This document shows positions 10,728 through 22,871 of a DNA stretch of 64,000 nt, one piece after another. Position 1 is the first letter of the stretch. Each line of letters starts with the position of its first letter. This stretch comes from Balamuthia mandrillaris (Eukaryota; Discosea; Longamoebia; Balamuthiidae): contig JAVKOQ010000047.1 in the NCBI GenBank assembly GCA_031835245.1, positions 1 through 64,000 of the forward strand. Reading direction: 5' to 3'. The notes beneath the pieces were generated by a model. That model was not told the origin of the DNA. It ran no database searches and saw only the letters and a list, made by a program, of their open reading frames with translations. Made by a program: the position numbers and the translations under genes.

Positions 10728-11268
10728 ATTGGTTATTTTAAGTTGTTAAGTAATTGTATTTATTTAACAAAATGTAAATAATTAAAAATAAAGTTGTGTT
10801 GATGGGGAATAAACTCTGTGGATCAAGAAAGGAATGGTACGTAAGCAACTCTGGGTTTATTCACAAGAAAAAAGGTGTGGATCGTATGCTTTGAGTGTGT
10901 CATGAGGAAAAAGGAAAAATAAAAAGGGGTAAGAGAATTGAGGTATCCAGAGAGAAAGTATCAACAGGAAGTCATAATGACACGAATTGTTGGTTTTCCA
11001 ACAGTTTTAATCAAATATCTAAAGTCATTTTCTTTCAATAATGAGATTTTGTTTTTAAAATATAATTATTTATTTTTAATATTTTTGTTAATTGAATTGT
11101 TTTTTATTATAATAAAATCCATTATTTTTATTATTTATGAAAATTATTTACTTAACTTTGAAAAAGAATTTAAGATCAATATATTTATTTTTATATCCTT
11201 TGAAATTATTTTTAAATATAATTATTTTCTTTTAAAAAATCATTTTTCTTTGCCTAAAAAATATTTAA
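10728..11268. other. AT-rich spacer between transposon and retrotransposon
   Basis: Very AT-rich DNA. The only longer frame (from 10938) is poly-Ile/Phe-like and has no recognisable similarity. Nothing convincing is seen apart from the target duplication ATATT at 11269-11273 next to it. Confidence 0.6.
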
Positions 11269-11273
11269 ATATT

Positions 11274-11410
11274 GTGATAAGGCCAGTAGGGGAACAACCT
11301 AACGAACACCAACTCGATGGGTGTAGGGAAAAGACCTTTAAAAAAATGAAAAAAAGAGATATATATACAAGGAGAGATAGGGATAGGTATTATGAGAAAG
11401 TGGTATAACA
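11274..11410 (-). repeat. 3' LTR of the Ty3/gypsy element
   Basis: A 137-bp repeat. In element sense it begins TGTTATACCAC and ends CCTTATCAC. It is about 91% identical to the other LTR, which implies an old insertion. Confidence 0.93.
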
Positions 11411-11422
11411 CTTCCCCCTTCC
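11411..11422 (-). promoter_or_regulatory. Polypurine tract (plus-strand primer)
   Basis: In element sense the bases are GGAAGGGGGAAG, directly against the TG start of the 3' LTR, as expected for plus-strand DNA priming. Confidence 0.8.
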
Positions 11423-11786
11423 AGCTCAAAGTCATCTGTGTTTGACTGTCAGGCTGATTATCATGATACTGCTCTCCAATATGCCTGGACCAGATCTGGG
11501 GTGTTGATAACATTATGTCCAGGCTCCCAAGAGTTGTGATGGTTGGAGAAACCTTTGCACTTCAACCTATATTCAAGTCCTCAACTGGTGTAGTGGTGAT
11601 CTAAAACTTTCTCAACCTCATATTCGTCATCAGTGAGCTCTCTATCTTTGTCGTTACGCAGGATGAATCATTTGATGCAGTTGAGGTTTACCACTTTATC
11701 CATTTCAGGACCAGCAGTATTTAACACCTTGATTGTCTGCAGAGAACAGATTTCGATAATCTTGTAGGTCCTGCTTTCTAACTACA

Positions 11787-13119
11787 TCAAAGTTTTTTTG
11801 ACTCGCCTACTGATGTGGCTTTGGAGTGAATGAGAACTAGGTCGCCAACCTTAAACTCATCCTCTGGCTTGCCATGCTGTTTCTCCATCTTCTTTTTTTG
11901 AATGTTGTCTACTCCACGGGCTTCATTTGGAAGTTCACACTGTGTCTCCTGCAGTTGCCTCACCCACAAATTGTTGAACAGATGGGTAGTGTCCACCAAA
12001 CCAGTACTGTTGGACTTCCTTCCAAACATCAACTACAAAAGGGTAAATCATCATCCTGGCAGCAGTGCATGGTGATAAGAATAAAGTAGCATTGGAAGGT
12101 ACGCACTCCAGGCTTGTTGCCTGCCATCCACGAATTTGCAGAGCTGCTCCTTAAGGGTGCAGTTGTATCATTCAACCATGCCGTTTCCTTGGGGATGCTC
12201 TGCCGTGGCGTATTTATGCTTGATGCCCAGAAGAGTCGAAAGCTCATTGTTGAGTTTGTTAACAAACTCTCTTCCTTGATCAGACAGAAGCTCCTTTGGG
12301 AGGTCCATGCTCATGAAGATCTCAAGTAAGGCCTTCACCACATCATTTGCTTATTTCATCTTCAATGGACGAATGTCTGGCCAACACGTGAAGGCATCAA
12401 TGGTGAACAAGGCATATCAGTACCCTTCAGCCATCAAGGGCAACTCACTGATCAGGTCCATGCAGACCAACTCGCCTGGCTTGTTTGCAAATGATGTGAC
12501 CCAACGGCCCATTGGCTTTCTTCCACGGAGCCTTCGCCTCCTGGCATTCCACACAGCCCTTGACCTAATGTTCCACATCTTTGTGAATACCAGGCCACCA
12601 GTACTGCATGATGAGGCAGGAGTACATCTTCATAAGGCCAAAATGCCCACCTGTTGGAACATCGTGGAACTGACAAAGTATCTTGTTCCTAAGCTCCTTG
12701 AGCACGATTTGTTGGATGGTAGCTTGTTTGACCTTTGCTTTATCAGGCCAAATCATGCGTAATAAATATCCGTCTTGGAGGAAGCACTGCTCCATGAGCA
12801 CCAACTGACAGGGTGTCTTACGTTGACATGCCTCCTCATTGCCTTCAATGGCTTCAACGATCCATGAAAATTCATTGTCGTTATGCAGCAGCTCAAGCCA
12901 TGAGTCGGAATCCAACTTCATATCCAGTAAAACCTGTGGGGAGCCATTCTCTTGTGACTGTATCCCACAGTTGTCTTCATCATCTGACTGGCTGCCTTCC
13001 CCTTCGCCTGCAAAAGTAACCTGTTTGCAGTTCTTTGGATGAGTAACAGTGTTAACTGCATCAAGAGCAAACGGTTCAAAGCTAAGACTATCAGTACTAA
13101 AATGTTCTTTCCTCCCCAT
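11787..13119 (-). pseudogene. Integrase region of the retrotransposon
   Basis: On the minus strand an H2C2 zinc-binding segment (VPTGGHFGLMKMYS followed by YWWPGIHKDVE) precedes the catalytic core with LLSDQGREF and EHPQGNGMVE, then a C-terminal part with FKVGDLVLIHSKATS. At least one in-frame TGA, immediately after NGMVE, and frame changes break it. Confidence 0.85.
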
Positions 13120-13170
13120 GACTTAGTTTTTTTTTCATCCAAGTTACCCATCGACCAGGGAAAGAACATT

Positions 13171-14571
13171 TTATTGCAGTGCCAGGTGGTCTGTGATGAC
13201 ACATTCTAGCTGCTGAAGAATGTAATGTCTCCAATGCTGCAAGAGGAAGACAACGGCATAAGCCTCCTTCTCCATAGCACTCCAATTGAGCTGCGGACCA
13301 GAAAGCTTCTTGCAACTGTAGGCTACAACATGGTATAGCCCATCCTCTCCTTTCTGCTCCAGAGTTCCCCTGATGGCATAATCACTGGCATCATGAATCC
13401 GAAAGTCCTTCTCAGCATCATGATAGGCAAGGACAGGAGAACTGATAAGAGCCTCCTTTATCCCTTGGAAAGCCTGTTCCTGCTCATCACTCCACACAAA
13501 CTTCATTTTGGGGCTCATGAGGTTGGTGAGGGGCTTCACCATCTCGGTGAGATGATGGATGAACTTGTGATAGTAGTTTGCAAGTCCAAGGAAGCTTTGT
13601 AGTTGCTTCCTGGTGGTAGGGCGAGGGCAATCTTGCACCGCCTTGACCTTGCTCTGCATGGGACTAATTCCATCGCTAGACACCATGTGAACAAGGTACT
13701 CCATCATCTCCTTCATGAAGGCGCATTTGTTGACCTTCATGTAGAGTCGATACTTACAGAGATGCTCAAAGACCTTGTGTAAGTGAATGAGGTGGTCCTC
13801 AAATGTCTTGGAAAAAATGATGAGGTCATCCATGTGACACCAAGAAAACTTCTACTTGAATTTGCTGAAGATCTTGTCCATTCCTCATTGGAACATAGCC
13901 AGAGCATTAGTAGGTCTGAAGGGCATAACCACAGGCTCAAACTGGCCGGATTTTGTAATGAAGGCACACATATTTGTGGTATGCTCCTCCATTAGGAAGT
14001 GCTAATTACCACATGCTAGGTCAAACTTGGACCAGAACTTGAAGCCATGGAGGCAATTCAGTCCGTCCTCAACATTTGGCATAGAATAGGAGTCCTTCAC
14101 TGTCTGTTTGTTTAGCTCTCTGTAATCAATACAGAAACGTGGTTTTCCATCCTTCTTGATGATGATGATTACTGGGTGTGCCCATTCGCTGACAGATTTG
14201 CAAATGATGCCCATGAGTAGTATGTTATCCATGGCAGCGTCAATGGTCTCCTGAACCTTGGCGCTGACCTTGTGAGGCTTCACATGGATGGGGGTATAAT
14301 CCGTTAGGACTATCTTGTGGGAAGGAGGTTTAACACTTCCCAGCTCAGAAAGCTTGTAGCAGAAGATGTCCTTGAATTCAGGGGCCAGCTCTAGAAGCCG
14401 TGCTTTCTGCCTGATATCCAGGTCCACGTTGTTCACGAGCTCTCTCAAGCCCGTCATTACCTCCTCCTCAGTGGGAAGCTCCACCAGGTAGATAACGTCC
14501 ACGACGTCTTGGGTCTCCTTTGTGACTGAGGTGCACACTTGGTCGTTCTTCTTGCACGTTCTTGACAACAA
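13171..14571 (-). pseudogene. Reverse transcriptase and RNase H region of the retrotransposon
   Basis: The N-terminal RT motif FCIDYRELNKQTVKDSY and the region ahead of it are intact; the catalytic MDDLIIFSKTFEDH motif starts the next open segment, followed by an RNase H-like part with FLGLANYYHKFI, DASDYAIRGTLEQ and WSAMEKEAYAVVFLL. The two open segments are in different frames near 13850-14000, showing decay. Confidence 0.9.
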
Positions 14572-15796
14572 TATTCATCAATCCTGTCTTTTCATCAGCA
14601 CTGTCCTTCTGGGCCAGCGTCTGGCTTTGGCTTCCAGACTTGCCCTTTGTGTCCTGCAAAGCACTGCCAAAAGTATCCTTCTTCTTGCTTTGGTCAACAT
14701 GTTTCTTTTCTGAGCACTCTCTTGTCCAGTGCTCTCTTGACTTAAAGGGTTGCTTTTTCCTCCTGTCATTGCCAGAACTGCTGTCATTGTTGTTCTTTTC
14801 CCGCCTTGAGCTCTTTGACTGATGGTCCAAGCTCCTCTTCACATGTTTGCGTCCTTCCCAGTCTCTAGCAAGGTTCAGGGCATCAGCCATATTAGCAATG
14901 TCTTCTCACTGAAGGAATTTCTCCTTCAGGTCCGGAACAGCACCTGCAATGAACTTCTCCAAGACCTGAGTCTTGCTGAAATCCGTGAGGAAAGCCTCTC
15001 ACAGTGCTGTATGCACTTGCAAGTTCCAGGCATCTACAGACTCATCAATGTTCATCTAGAGGTTTCCAAGCTTCATGATTTTAGCAGTCACTCAGTCATG
15101 ATACTGGAAGCAGTTGAGGAGCTGTGTTTTCGCCTCTGTGGGGTTTAGTAGGACTTCACCTCTTGTTTGTTCTTGCTCAAGGAAGCAGCAAATGACATCA
15201 GTGTTGTTGTGAAGTTGTCCTTCAAAGTGAAGCATATAGTCCTGATGACTCCTGCCAGCAGCAGTTGCATAGTGGTTGAATGAGGTCAAAAAGATGTTTG
15301 GGTCCTTGTTTGGCTTGCCATGGAAAGTCAGCAGTGTTTCTGCAGTAAGCAGACTCTGCACCAGCCGAATATTGTCCAAGCTGTCACCAGTGTTGTGTTT
15401 GGCTGTACATCATCATAAATCTTGACAGCATGCCATAAGGTTGAGTGTGGGTTTTCTCTTCTCCTTCTCCTTTTCTTTCTCTTCTTCACTTGATGATGAA
15501 GAACTGGACCCAGAACCGAGACCATTATCCTTATCTGCAAGTTGGGCCTTAAAAAGGATTTGCAGTTGAGAGATTGCCTTGTTAAAAGCTGCTAAAGCTA
15601 CTTTGTTGTGCTCATTCGCTTGTTTGATGTCATTAGAGAGCTCATCAGCAAAATTTTCCAACTTTGCATTGATATGGTTGATACAGTCAGACAAAGAAGA
15701 AGCATCGCTAGTCTGATTGACCAAGAGTCTGTTGTGGTCTGTTTGGCTTGTGTGAAGCTCAGAGAGAGCCTGGTTAATGGCGTCTAGTCTGTCCAT
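14468..15796 (-). pseudogene. Gag-like region of the retrotransposon
   Basis: An N-terminal coiled-coil segment (from 15796) with acidic/basic runs is followed by a capsid-like stretch (15379-15092, GKPNKDPNIFLTSFNHYA) and a basic C-terminal part (14890-14468) with HWTREC, a remnant of a CCHC zinc knuckle whose first cysteines are lost. Several stops separate the parts. Confidence 0.7.
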
Positions 15797-16200
15797 GGGA
15801 AGGGTTGTAGAAGTAATAGTAGGGGAAGGAGTGCCAGAAGCTGGAAGGATAGCACCACTGGAAAGTGCACCACTCTGTGCACTAGAAGAAGGTCAATTTC
15901 CGTTGGACCGGTTTGGTCAGCAAATTTAGATACAACCAGTAAGGTTGACCTTTAACGGTGTGTGCAATGGGGAAATACAAGTGGGTATTGGCCTCTAGGG
16001 AGGAATCACGATGTACAAGCTATCCTGGTAGGCTCTTGGGAGGGGTCGTTGAAAGCATCCCCTTTGGCTTGGTTTGTGTGTGTGGGCATTTTACATCATT
16101 GAACACTACTACAGAAGCACTCCAAGTTTCCTCTGAAAACCCTGAGTATCCAAAAATAGGTTAAACACCCAAAAACTGAACTTACCAAGAAAAAAGTAAG

Positions 16201-16212
16201 CTGATGTCACCA
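16201..16212 (-). promoter_or_regulatory. Putative tRNA primer-binding site
   Basis: In element sense the bases TGGTGACATCAG start 3 bp inside the 5' LTR. TGG pairs with the CCA end of a tRNA. The tRNA species is not identified. Confidence 0.6.
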
Positions 16213-16215
16213 AGT

Positions 16216-16352
16216 GTGATAAGGCTGGTAGGGAAACAACCTAATGGACACCAACTTGATGGGTGTAGGGAAAAGACCTTTAATAAAACGAAAGAAAGAG
16301 AGATATATACAAGGAGAGATAGGGATAGGTATTATGGGAGAGTGGTATAACA
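16216..16352 (-). repeat. 5' LTR of the Ty3/gypsy element
   Basis: Partner of the LTR at 11274-11410, with the same length and ends. The target duplication ATATT follows at 16353-16357. Confidence 0.93.
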
Positions 16353-16489
16353 ATATTATTTTTTGTGAATATTTTGATTAGACAAAAAATAATTTCCAAA
16401 AAGGGGCGCCCTTTTTAGTTTAAAACGTGTTAACTGCTTTTCTCTTTCTCCTTCATAGTGCCAGTCGGGTCCTCCACCATACATCTTGT

Positions 16490-16850
16490 TCTCTGCTCTC
16501 TGCTCTCTGCTCTCTGCTCTCTGCTTTCTGCTCTCTCCTCTCTCCTCTCTCCTCTCTCTTCTCTCTGCTCTCTTCTCTCCTCTTTCTTGTTCTCCCATCT
16601 CCCCTCTCCTCCTGTCTCCCGTCTCCTGGCTCTCATCTCCTGTCTCCCGTCTCCCGTCTCCTGGCTCTCATCTCCTGTCTCCCGTCTCCCATCTCCTCTT
16701 GTCTCCTGTATTCTGTTTCCTGGCTTCTGTGTCCCCCTCGCCTTTCTCCTCTCGCCTCGCCTCTTGCCTCTCGCCTCTTCCCTCTTCCCTCTCTTCTCAT
16801 CTTCCCTCTCCCACTTCCCTCTCAGCTCGCCTGACTTCTCCTGTCTCTCT
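16490..16850. repeat. Pyrimidine minisatellite (CTCTG / CTCC / GTCTC units)
   Basis: Starts as CTCTG-type tandem units (16490-16540) and drifts into CTCCTGTCTCCCGT-type units to about 16850. The long frames on both strands here are by-products of the repeats, not genes. Confidence 0.85.
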
Positions 16851-17089
16851 CTAAGAAATTTTTCTGTCTCTGAGTTGCTTTTCAGTCTATTTTCCTTTGT
16901 TTACCTGTGACACCACTACTAACAACTATCACTTTTTTTCCTTTCTTTCTTTCTTTCTTTTATCTGCCTCTCTGTTGTTTTTCCTTATCATCATCAACTG
17001 ACTCTTTTTACCTTTAGATTATCACCCAACGCCAGCCATTTACAGCATTGTTGCCAGGTATTTCTTTTGCTTGTTATCTTTCAATTTCT

Positions 17090-17275
17090 CTTTCTCTCTG
17101 TCTCCTTCTTTATCTCTCTTTCTCTCTCTCTTTTTCTCTTTCTCTTTCTCTTTCTCTTTCTCTTTCTCTTTCTCTTTCTCTTTCTCTTTCTCTTTCTCTT
17201 TCTCTTTCTCTTTCTCTTTCTTTTTCTCTTTCTCTTTCTTTTTCTCTTTCTCTTTCTCTTTCTCTTTCTCCCTTT
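17090..17275. repeat. (TCTCTT)n microsatellite
   Basis: Near-perfect hexanucleotide repeats of CTTTCT phase for about 185 bp. Confidence 0.95.
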
Positions 17276-17369
17276 CTTGCTCCATCTTGCTTTCTCTTTT
17301 CATGTTGTTTAAATACTAAATGCTTCATCTTTGTTTTCCTGCTGCTATAGGTAAGCCAGTGGCATTGCT

Positions 17370-17560
17370 GCGAACAAGAATGGGAATGAGAACAAGAACA
17401 AGCACAAGGACATGAATGAGAACAAGAACAAGAACGAGAACAAGAATGAGAACAAGAACCAGAATGAGCATGAGAATGAGACCAAGAACGAGAATGAGAA
17501 CAAGAATGAGAATGAGAATGAGAACAAGAACAAGAACACAAACGTGAACATGAATGCAAA
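17370..17560. repeat. (GAGAAC/AAGAAC)n minisatellite
   Basis: Degenerate six-base units. One + frame reads Glu-Asn-Lys-Asn repeats for about 65 codons (to TGA near 17587) but has no start codon or domain, so I do not call a gene. Confidence 0.85.
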
Positions 17561-17695
17561 CACAGAGCCAGGACGAGACTGGGAATGAGGACAAGAAAAA
17601 GAACAGCAGAACAACAGCAAAGGATGTGGATGGGTCTTTTGATTTGGGATTGGTTCAGAAATAAACAATTTGAACACCATTATGGTTCTTTGGTG

Positions 17696-17803
17696 TCTAA
17701 ACAGCTATCTAAACACCTGTCTGAACATCTGTTTAAACATTTGTCTATACAGCTATCTAAACACTTGTCTAAACACCTGTTTTGATAGCTGTATAGACAG
17801 ATG
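17696..17803. repeat. 12-bp tandem repeat (TCTAAACACCTG)
   Basis: About nine 12-bp units, the last two strongly diverged. Units of the same motif in the opposite orientation follow at about 17845-17886, so the two arms could pair as a hairpin around 17805-17840. Confidence 0.8.
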
Positions 17804-17889
17804 ACTATACAAGGAAAAATCGTTCCCTTTTATGCTATATGTCCATACACAGTGTATAGACAGGTGTTTAAGTAGGTGTTTATACAGCT

Positions 17890-18119
17890 CCAATCATCCA
17901 ACAGAGTAAAACTTTTTTATTTCTAAGGTTGGATACAACCAACTACTGTTCACTTCATCAAATCAATAATGCTTTTTATAAGATAGTCTAAATATAAATG
18001 GGTTTATCCTATTTGAGTGTTCTTGTTTCAAAGTTCATGCTAGTCACTGCTTACACTATTGTTACTACAATGTTTTCCTAACAACAAAAAAGGAGAACAA
18101 AAAAAACCATACATTTTCA
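17890..18119. other. Spacer downstream of the paladin-like gene
   Basis: AT-rich, no gene seen. It probably includes the 3' UTR of the minus-strand gene ending at 18120. Confidence 0.5.
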
Positions 18120-18830
18120 TTACTCCAATACAAACTCCTGAAGCAAGTTGTTAAGTTCAGCATGGTCCTGCATCCAAGTCACAAATGAATGGCTAGGGTC
18201 CTGAAAACCTTTCTCCTTTGTTTCATTGAGAAAAGCATTGAAAGCAATCAAGTAAAAGTAACGCTGTAAAGTGGAGAAAATGGATAAGTTATATGGAGAC
18301 AGAAAAAAACAAAGAAAAAAAGAAAGCAGTTTTATACCTCAAGATAGTTTTTGCCACGCTCCATGGAAAAGTGGAAGGTTGGAGTGTTTTGCTCACCCGC
18401 TTTGATGGCCTTGTTGACCTTGAGCTTGTATTCTTTGATAGCATAGCGCAAGTTTTGCATGGCACTACAGCTGTCAATAATGTAATCCACCTCATCTTTG
18501 GCAATCTTTCCATTCTTTAATACTCGAATCAACCGGAGAATCAACTATTACAAAAATTAATGAACTAAGTGAGAGAAAGAGAGAGAAAAGAACAAACCTT
18601 GAACTCACCACGGTGATAGTGAATATTCAACTCTTGATTGACTTTAAGGACAGTCTCAGATTGGACAATTTCTTGGGGTGCAACAGTGGGTCCACTCAAG
18701 TTGATGGGGCAGGTAAACTCAGCACCTGCTAGATTGCTGTGCAACAAGAAAAGACAAGCCACCACCATTCCTGTTGTTGTTCTTCCTCGACCTTTTCAGC
18801 AACAAAGTGAGTTTGACTGGTGCAAAAGAG

Positions 18831-18868
<38 letters not shown>

Positions 18869-21386
18869 ACAAATAGAGAATGAGACATATACCCATTTGA
18901 CAGTTGAAGATGAGATGATCTCTATCCGAGATACGAGAGAGACGTCTTAGCAAGTCGTCAAAGTCCTTTTCCTCTGGAGCCTTTTCATCAGTGATAGGCA
19001 CTCGCAGCAGTTCTACTCTGTGTCCTCTATGAGCAAGGTCCTCATATACCTCTCTCAACGTTCGAACAGTGACCGAGTTAACCCTCTCCCAACAGGTGAG
19101 CACTCTACCATCATCACTCTCATCATGGATTAAGATATGGCCACCATATTGCTTGGCGTCTGCTAATATGTCTTTCTTCAATCGTTTTTCCATCGCTTCC
19201 ACACGTTCTGGCTCAATGCCTGTAATTTCCAAATTGGCAAATGGTTGGTCATGTTGACGGACTACAAATGGTCTGTTGTTGATGTACACAATTGGTTCTG
19301 TTTGAGAGAAAGAGAGAGGAGAGAAATTATTATTTTTTGTGAACAGAGACAACAAAGACGGGAAAGGCAAACCTTCACGGAGGTTGGTCCATATGAAAGA
19401 ACAAGGTGCCGACTTGGCATAGTTTGCTTGTACATATTCTAGGATGTTGGCCACACCTTCCACTGTACACTGAGCTACTCCGTAAACGCTTGCTCCCTCC
19501 ACCTTTATCATTGGATGTGTGGTGTAAAAGTTAATTCTGTGGATTAAACAATAAAACCTAAAAAAGAAAAGAAATCACAAAAAAACCAGAGGAGAAAAAA
19601 CCTTTCGGAAATTTGGGGCTCCTGTAATGTGAGGAAGAATGCTGGCACGTTGGCAACCAGGAAAGTGATCCGACTTAAGAATGGTTCCAGTGACGAGCAC
19701 ATTGCCAGCACGTTTTAGAATGACGTCCTTCTCGTCCACATTTTTCAGGTTGACTTTGTCTGTGGTGCAAACACCTTCTTTGATAAGCTCCATGTTGAAC
19801 AGGGTCTGGTCTTCCTCCGCACCTGCTATCGCTTCATCGTCGATGTCAGCAATGCTCAGGGCAACTGACGGGTTCTGCCTCATTTGAGAAATCAAAGTGG
19901 TGACTTCTGGTTTGGAGGTGAGCCATCTGGTGAATGCTTTTCTGGCTTTTTCTTCCTCCTCCTCTTCGATTTTTGGTCGTTGTTGGCCTTTTTCATCCAT
20001 CAGCTCTACTTGCTTCTCTTTCTCTTCCTCCTCCATGTTCTCTGTAAGAGCCGCTTGTATTTTTTCTCCTCTCTTTCTCTTCTTTCCGTTGCTGGAGGTG
20101 CTATCTCCAGCCTCTCCTTCTTTCTCTTTTTCTTTATCGCTGTGTTCTTCGTTGTGTTCATACTTTTGTAGTTGTTGACGACTGAAGAAAAGGTCTTCAG
20201 CAAGATATGCATTCACCAAGAGAAGATTAAAATATCGTTCTAAGTAATGCAGACTTCGTTTTTCCAAGTGAGAAATGTCAACACGTTCATATTGAGAGGT
20301 AGGCTTAGTGACGCCATTACCCAACAGCATTTGGCTAAGGGCATGAATGCTCTCACGCAGGTTTACCGGGTAGTCACATAGGTCAATCGCAGAATCTACC
20401 TGTTGCTTCAACAATTGACCTAATAAATCAATTGAATTGTTATTTTAGCGAGGGAGAGAGAGAGGAGGGAAAATTGAAGAGCTACCTTCATGTAAAGTAC
20501 GAACAAGACCCATGATAGCGTTGAACTCTCCTCGACGCAGGCGTTCCTTGTTATGGAGGGTTGTGCTGGTAACATCGTTGGAGCGAAGCACGAGAGCACC
20601 AGGTGACTCTGACAACTTAGTCCACATCTGATGGAGAAGTGCGATTACCATTCCTGTTGCAGAGCGACCTCCGCCTGACTGGCAATTAAACACAATGTGA
20701 GTGTTTTGAGTGGTGTGCTTGCGTAGAATGTGCAGCAAATCGTTGAGGTCCTGAAAGTCAGGAGCGTGTTCTGGTGTGATAGGTACTCTTGCATACTTTA
20801 TGCTGGAAAGACCTGTTTTGCGTTAATTATAACACGAACCTTCCAAACCAAAAAAATGGTGAAGGGAGAAATAGAAGCGACTATAGGGACAAACCTTTAA
20901 GGCAGAATCGCTTATCGGCAATCTCCTCAAATACAGCACGTGGCGTTTGGATAGTGATATTAGGAGTGGATTGTTGCCCGTCATCTCTTTTTTTGACTGT
21001 CTCCCATGAGGATACAACCTGCTTCAGTGCAGTTTCATCGTGAACCAATACCTTGCCATCGAAGAGTTCCCATTCTTCCACCAAGTCTTGTTTAAGCCTT
21101 TCCTCCATTTCCTCCAAGCGAGTAGCATCTATTCCTTGTACCATGGTCATGTTTCTAAAGGGATGATCCATGTCTCTGTATGTTTTTGGATCTTTTGTAA
21201 AAACAGAGAATGCCTGAAACAGAGATAAAGAATGTAGGCCAGGAATGCAACCTTAGGACGTAAGATTTGCCATTGATGTAGATCATTGGTTCTTCACGTA
21301 GGTTCACCCAAATGACATTGATAGGTTCCTCGCTCCTGCAAGAAGAGAGAGGAGGGAGGGAGGGAGAGAGGGAGGGAGGGAGGGGG

Positions 21387-21436
<50 letters not shown>

Positions 21437-22834
21437 GTAAGAGGAAATGACAAATCAGCAGGGGACTAACTTCAAGCGATTAACGTACTTAGTTCTGGCT
21501 TGGTGGCTCTGGACAATATGAGCTAGTACGCAGTGAGTGCCTTCGATGGTTGTTTGAGCCACACCATGAATGGAAAACTGCGGACCAGCAGAGCGATAGT
21601 TCTTAACGCCAGGAATAGCATTTTCTCTGTCAACCAAAGAAGAAGAGGAGCTAGTGGAAGAAGACGTAGCAGAAGAAGATGTTACATCAGAAGAAGATGT
21701 GAGTGCGTCTCTGGTAGCTACAGAGAGCTGTTGTGGCAGCTGATGATGCTGAAGAAGGTTGGGAAAATGGTCTCTCTTCAGGATGATGTTCTTGCTGAGT
21801 ACGTTGCCCATGCGCTTGGCTACCACTTCATGTGCAATTTCCTCTCCTATTTCTTCTCTTTCGCTTCGCTTCAATGGCATCGAAACGCCTATTTAATTTG
21901 GAGGAATTAAGCTAAAAAACAACAACTAACAAGCAAAAAAAAGCGAGATAGATAAAACAAGATAAGGAAGTTATGTACCATGATTTAATCGTAGAGCTTT
22001 CTCAGGTTCACGATGCATTGCCTTGAAGACAGCTGTTATCTCAGGCCTCTCTTTCAACCACGCATCAAAGCTTAGACTAAGGTTGTGTGAAGCCTCTTCG
22101 CTGAGATAAGAATTAAAGACGATGAGCCACACGTAACGTTCAAGATATGTGAGTGCCCTTAACAGATAGCTTTCACTCTCCTCCGGAGTGCGGGCTGTTT
22201 CGTGCTTCAGGCGATACTCTAATATGATCTCTCGTTGATTTTCAATCATCTCGCAAAGATCAATGGCCAAGTCTGTCTGTGTTTGTATGCTATCTATTAG
22301 CATTGTTTAATGTTGCATACAGGACATTTCTCAAGGAGCAAAAAAGGTGGAGAACCTGTAGTTTAGTTTCAATACCGTAACGTAACGTTCTGACTAGATT
22401 CATTACAATCTGAATGAGAGAGATTAAGATCAATAAGTCTGTGACATCAATACCACTACCAACATACCTTGTAGTCTCCATCACGGAACTGTTGGTTGCC
22501 ATCAATGTCCTCGTGACGCGGCATCTCTCGTTTCCATTTGTACGTGTGAAGGAGAGAACGAAAACGATTGAAGCTCGTCATGCGATCCGGCTTCACCTTC
22601 GAACGGGTACCAGGAATCGTCAAGTAATTTTGTTGTGAGGATGGAGATGAGAATAGAGTGCCTGATGGTGACGAGGAAGTGTGAGGCTGCAGCTTTCCTT
22701 CCCCAATGGATGTATTGGTTTTATACCACATGTACATGAGGCTTGCCATAACCATTGCTGTTGTCGATCTTCCCTTGCCTTTTGGTAATTTAAAAGGAGT
22801 GAGAGAGAGAGAGAGAGAGAGAGAACAAATACCA

Positions 22835-22871
<37 letters not shown>

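Larger units (their letters stand above)
11274..16352 (-). mobile_element. Degenerate full-length Ty3/gypsy LTR retrotransposon
   Basis: Two 137-bp LTRs (11274-11410 and 16216-16352) are in direct orientation, differ at about a dozen positions, and are flanked by the same five bases ATATT (11269-11273 and 16353-16357). Inside, on the minus strand, are gag-like, reverse transcriptase, RNase H and integrase remnants in the Ty3/gypsy order RT-RH-IN. A polypurine tract abuts the 3' LTR and a TGG-initial primer-binding site lies 3 bp from the 5' LTR. Stops and frame breaks are frequent, so it is dead. The LTRs are unusually short for the group. Confidence 0.93.

Noticed and set aside
16427-17680. 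Long Ser/Leu- and Lys/Glu-type ORFs on both strands
   Set aside because: All are readings of simple repeats in several frames.
16490-17803. CRISPR-like look of the regularly spaced repeats
   Set aside because: No unique spacers of constant length, eukaryotic nuclear context; units are contiguous tandem repeats.
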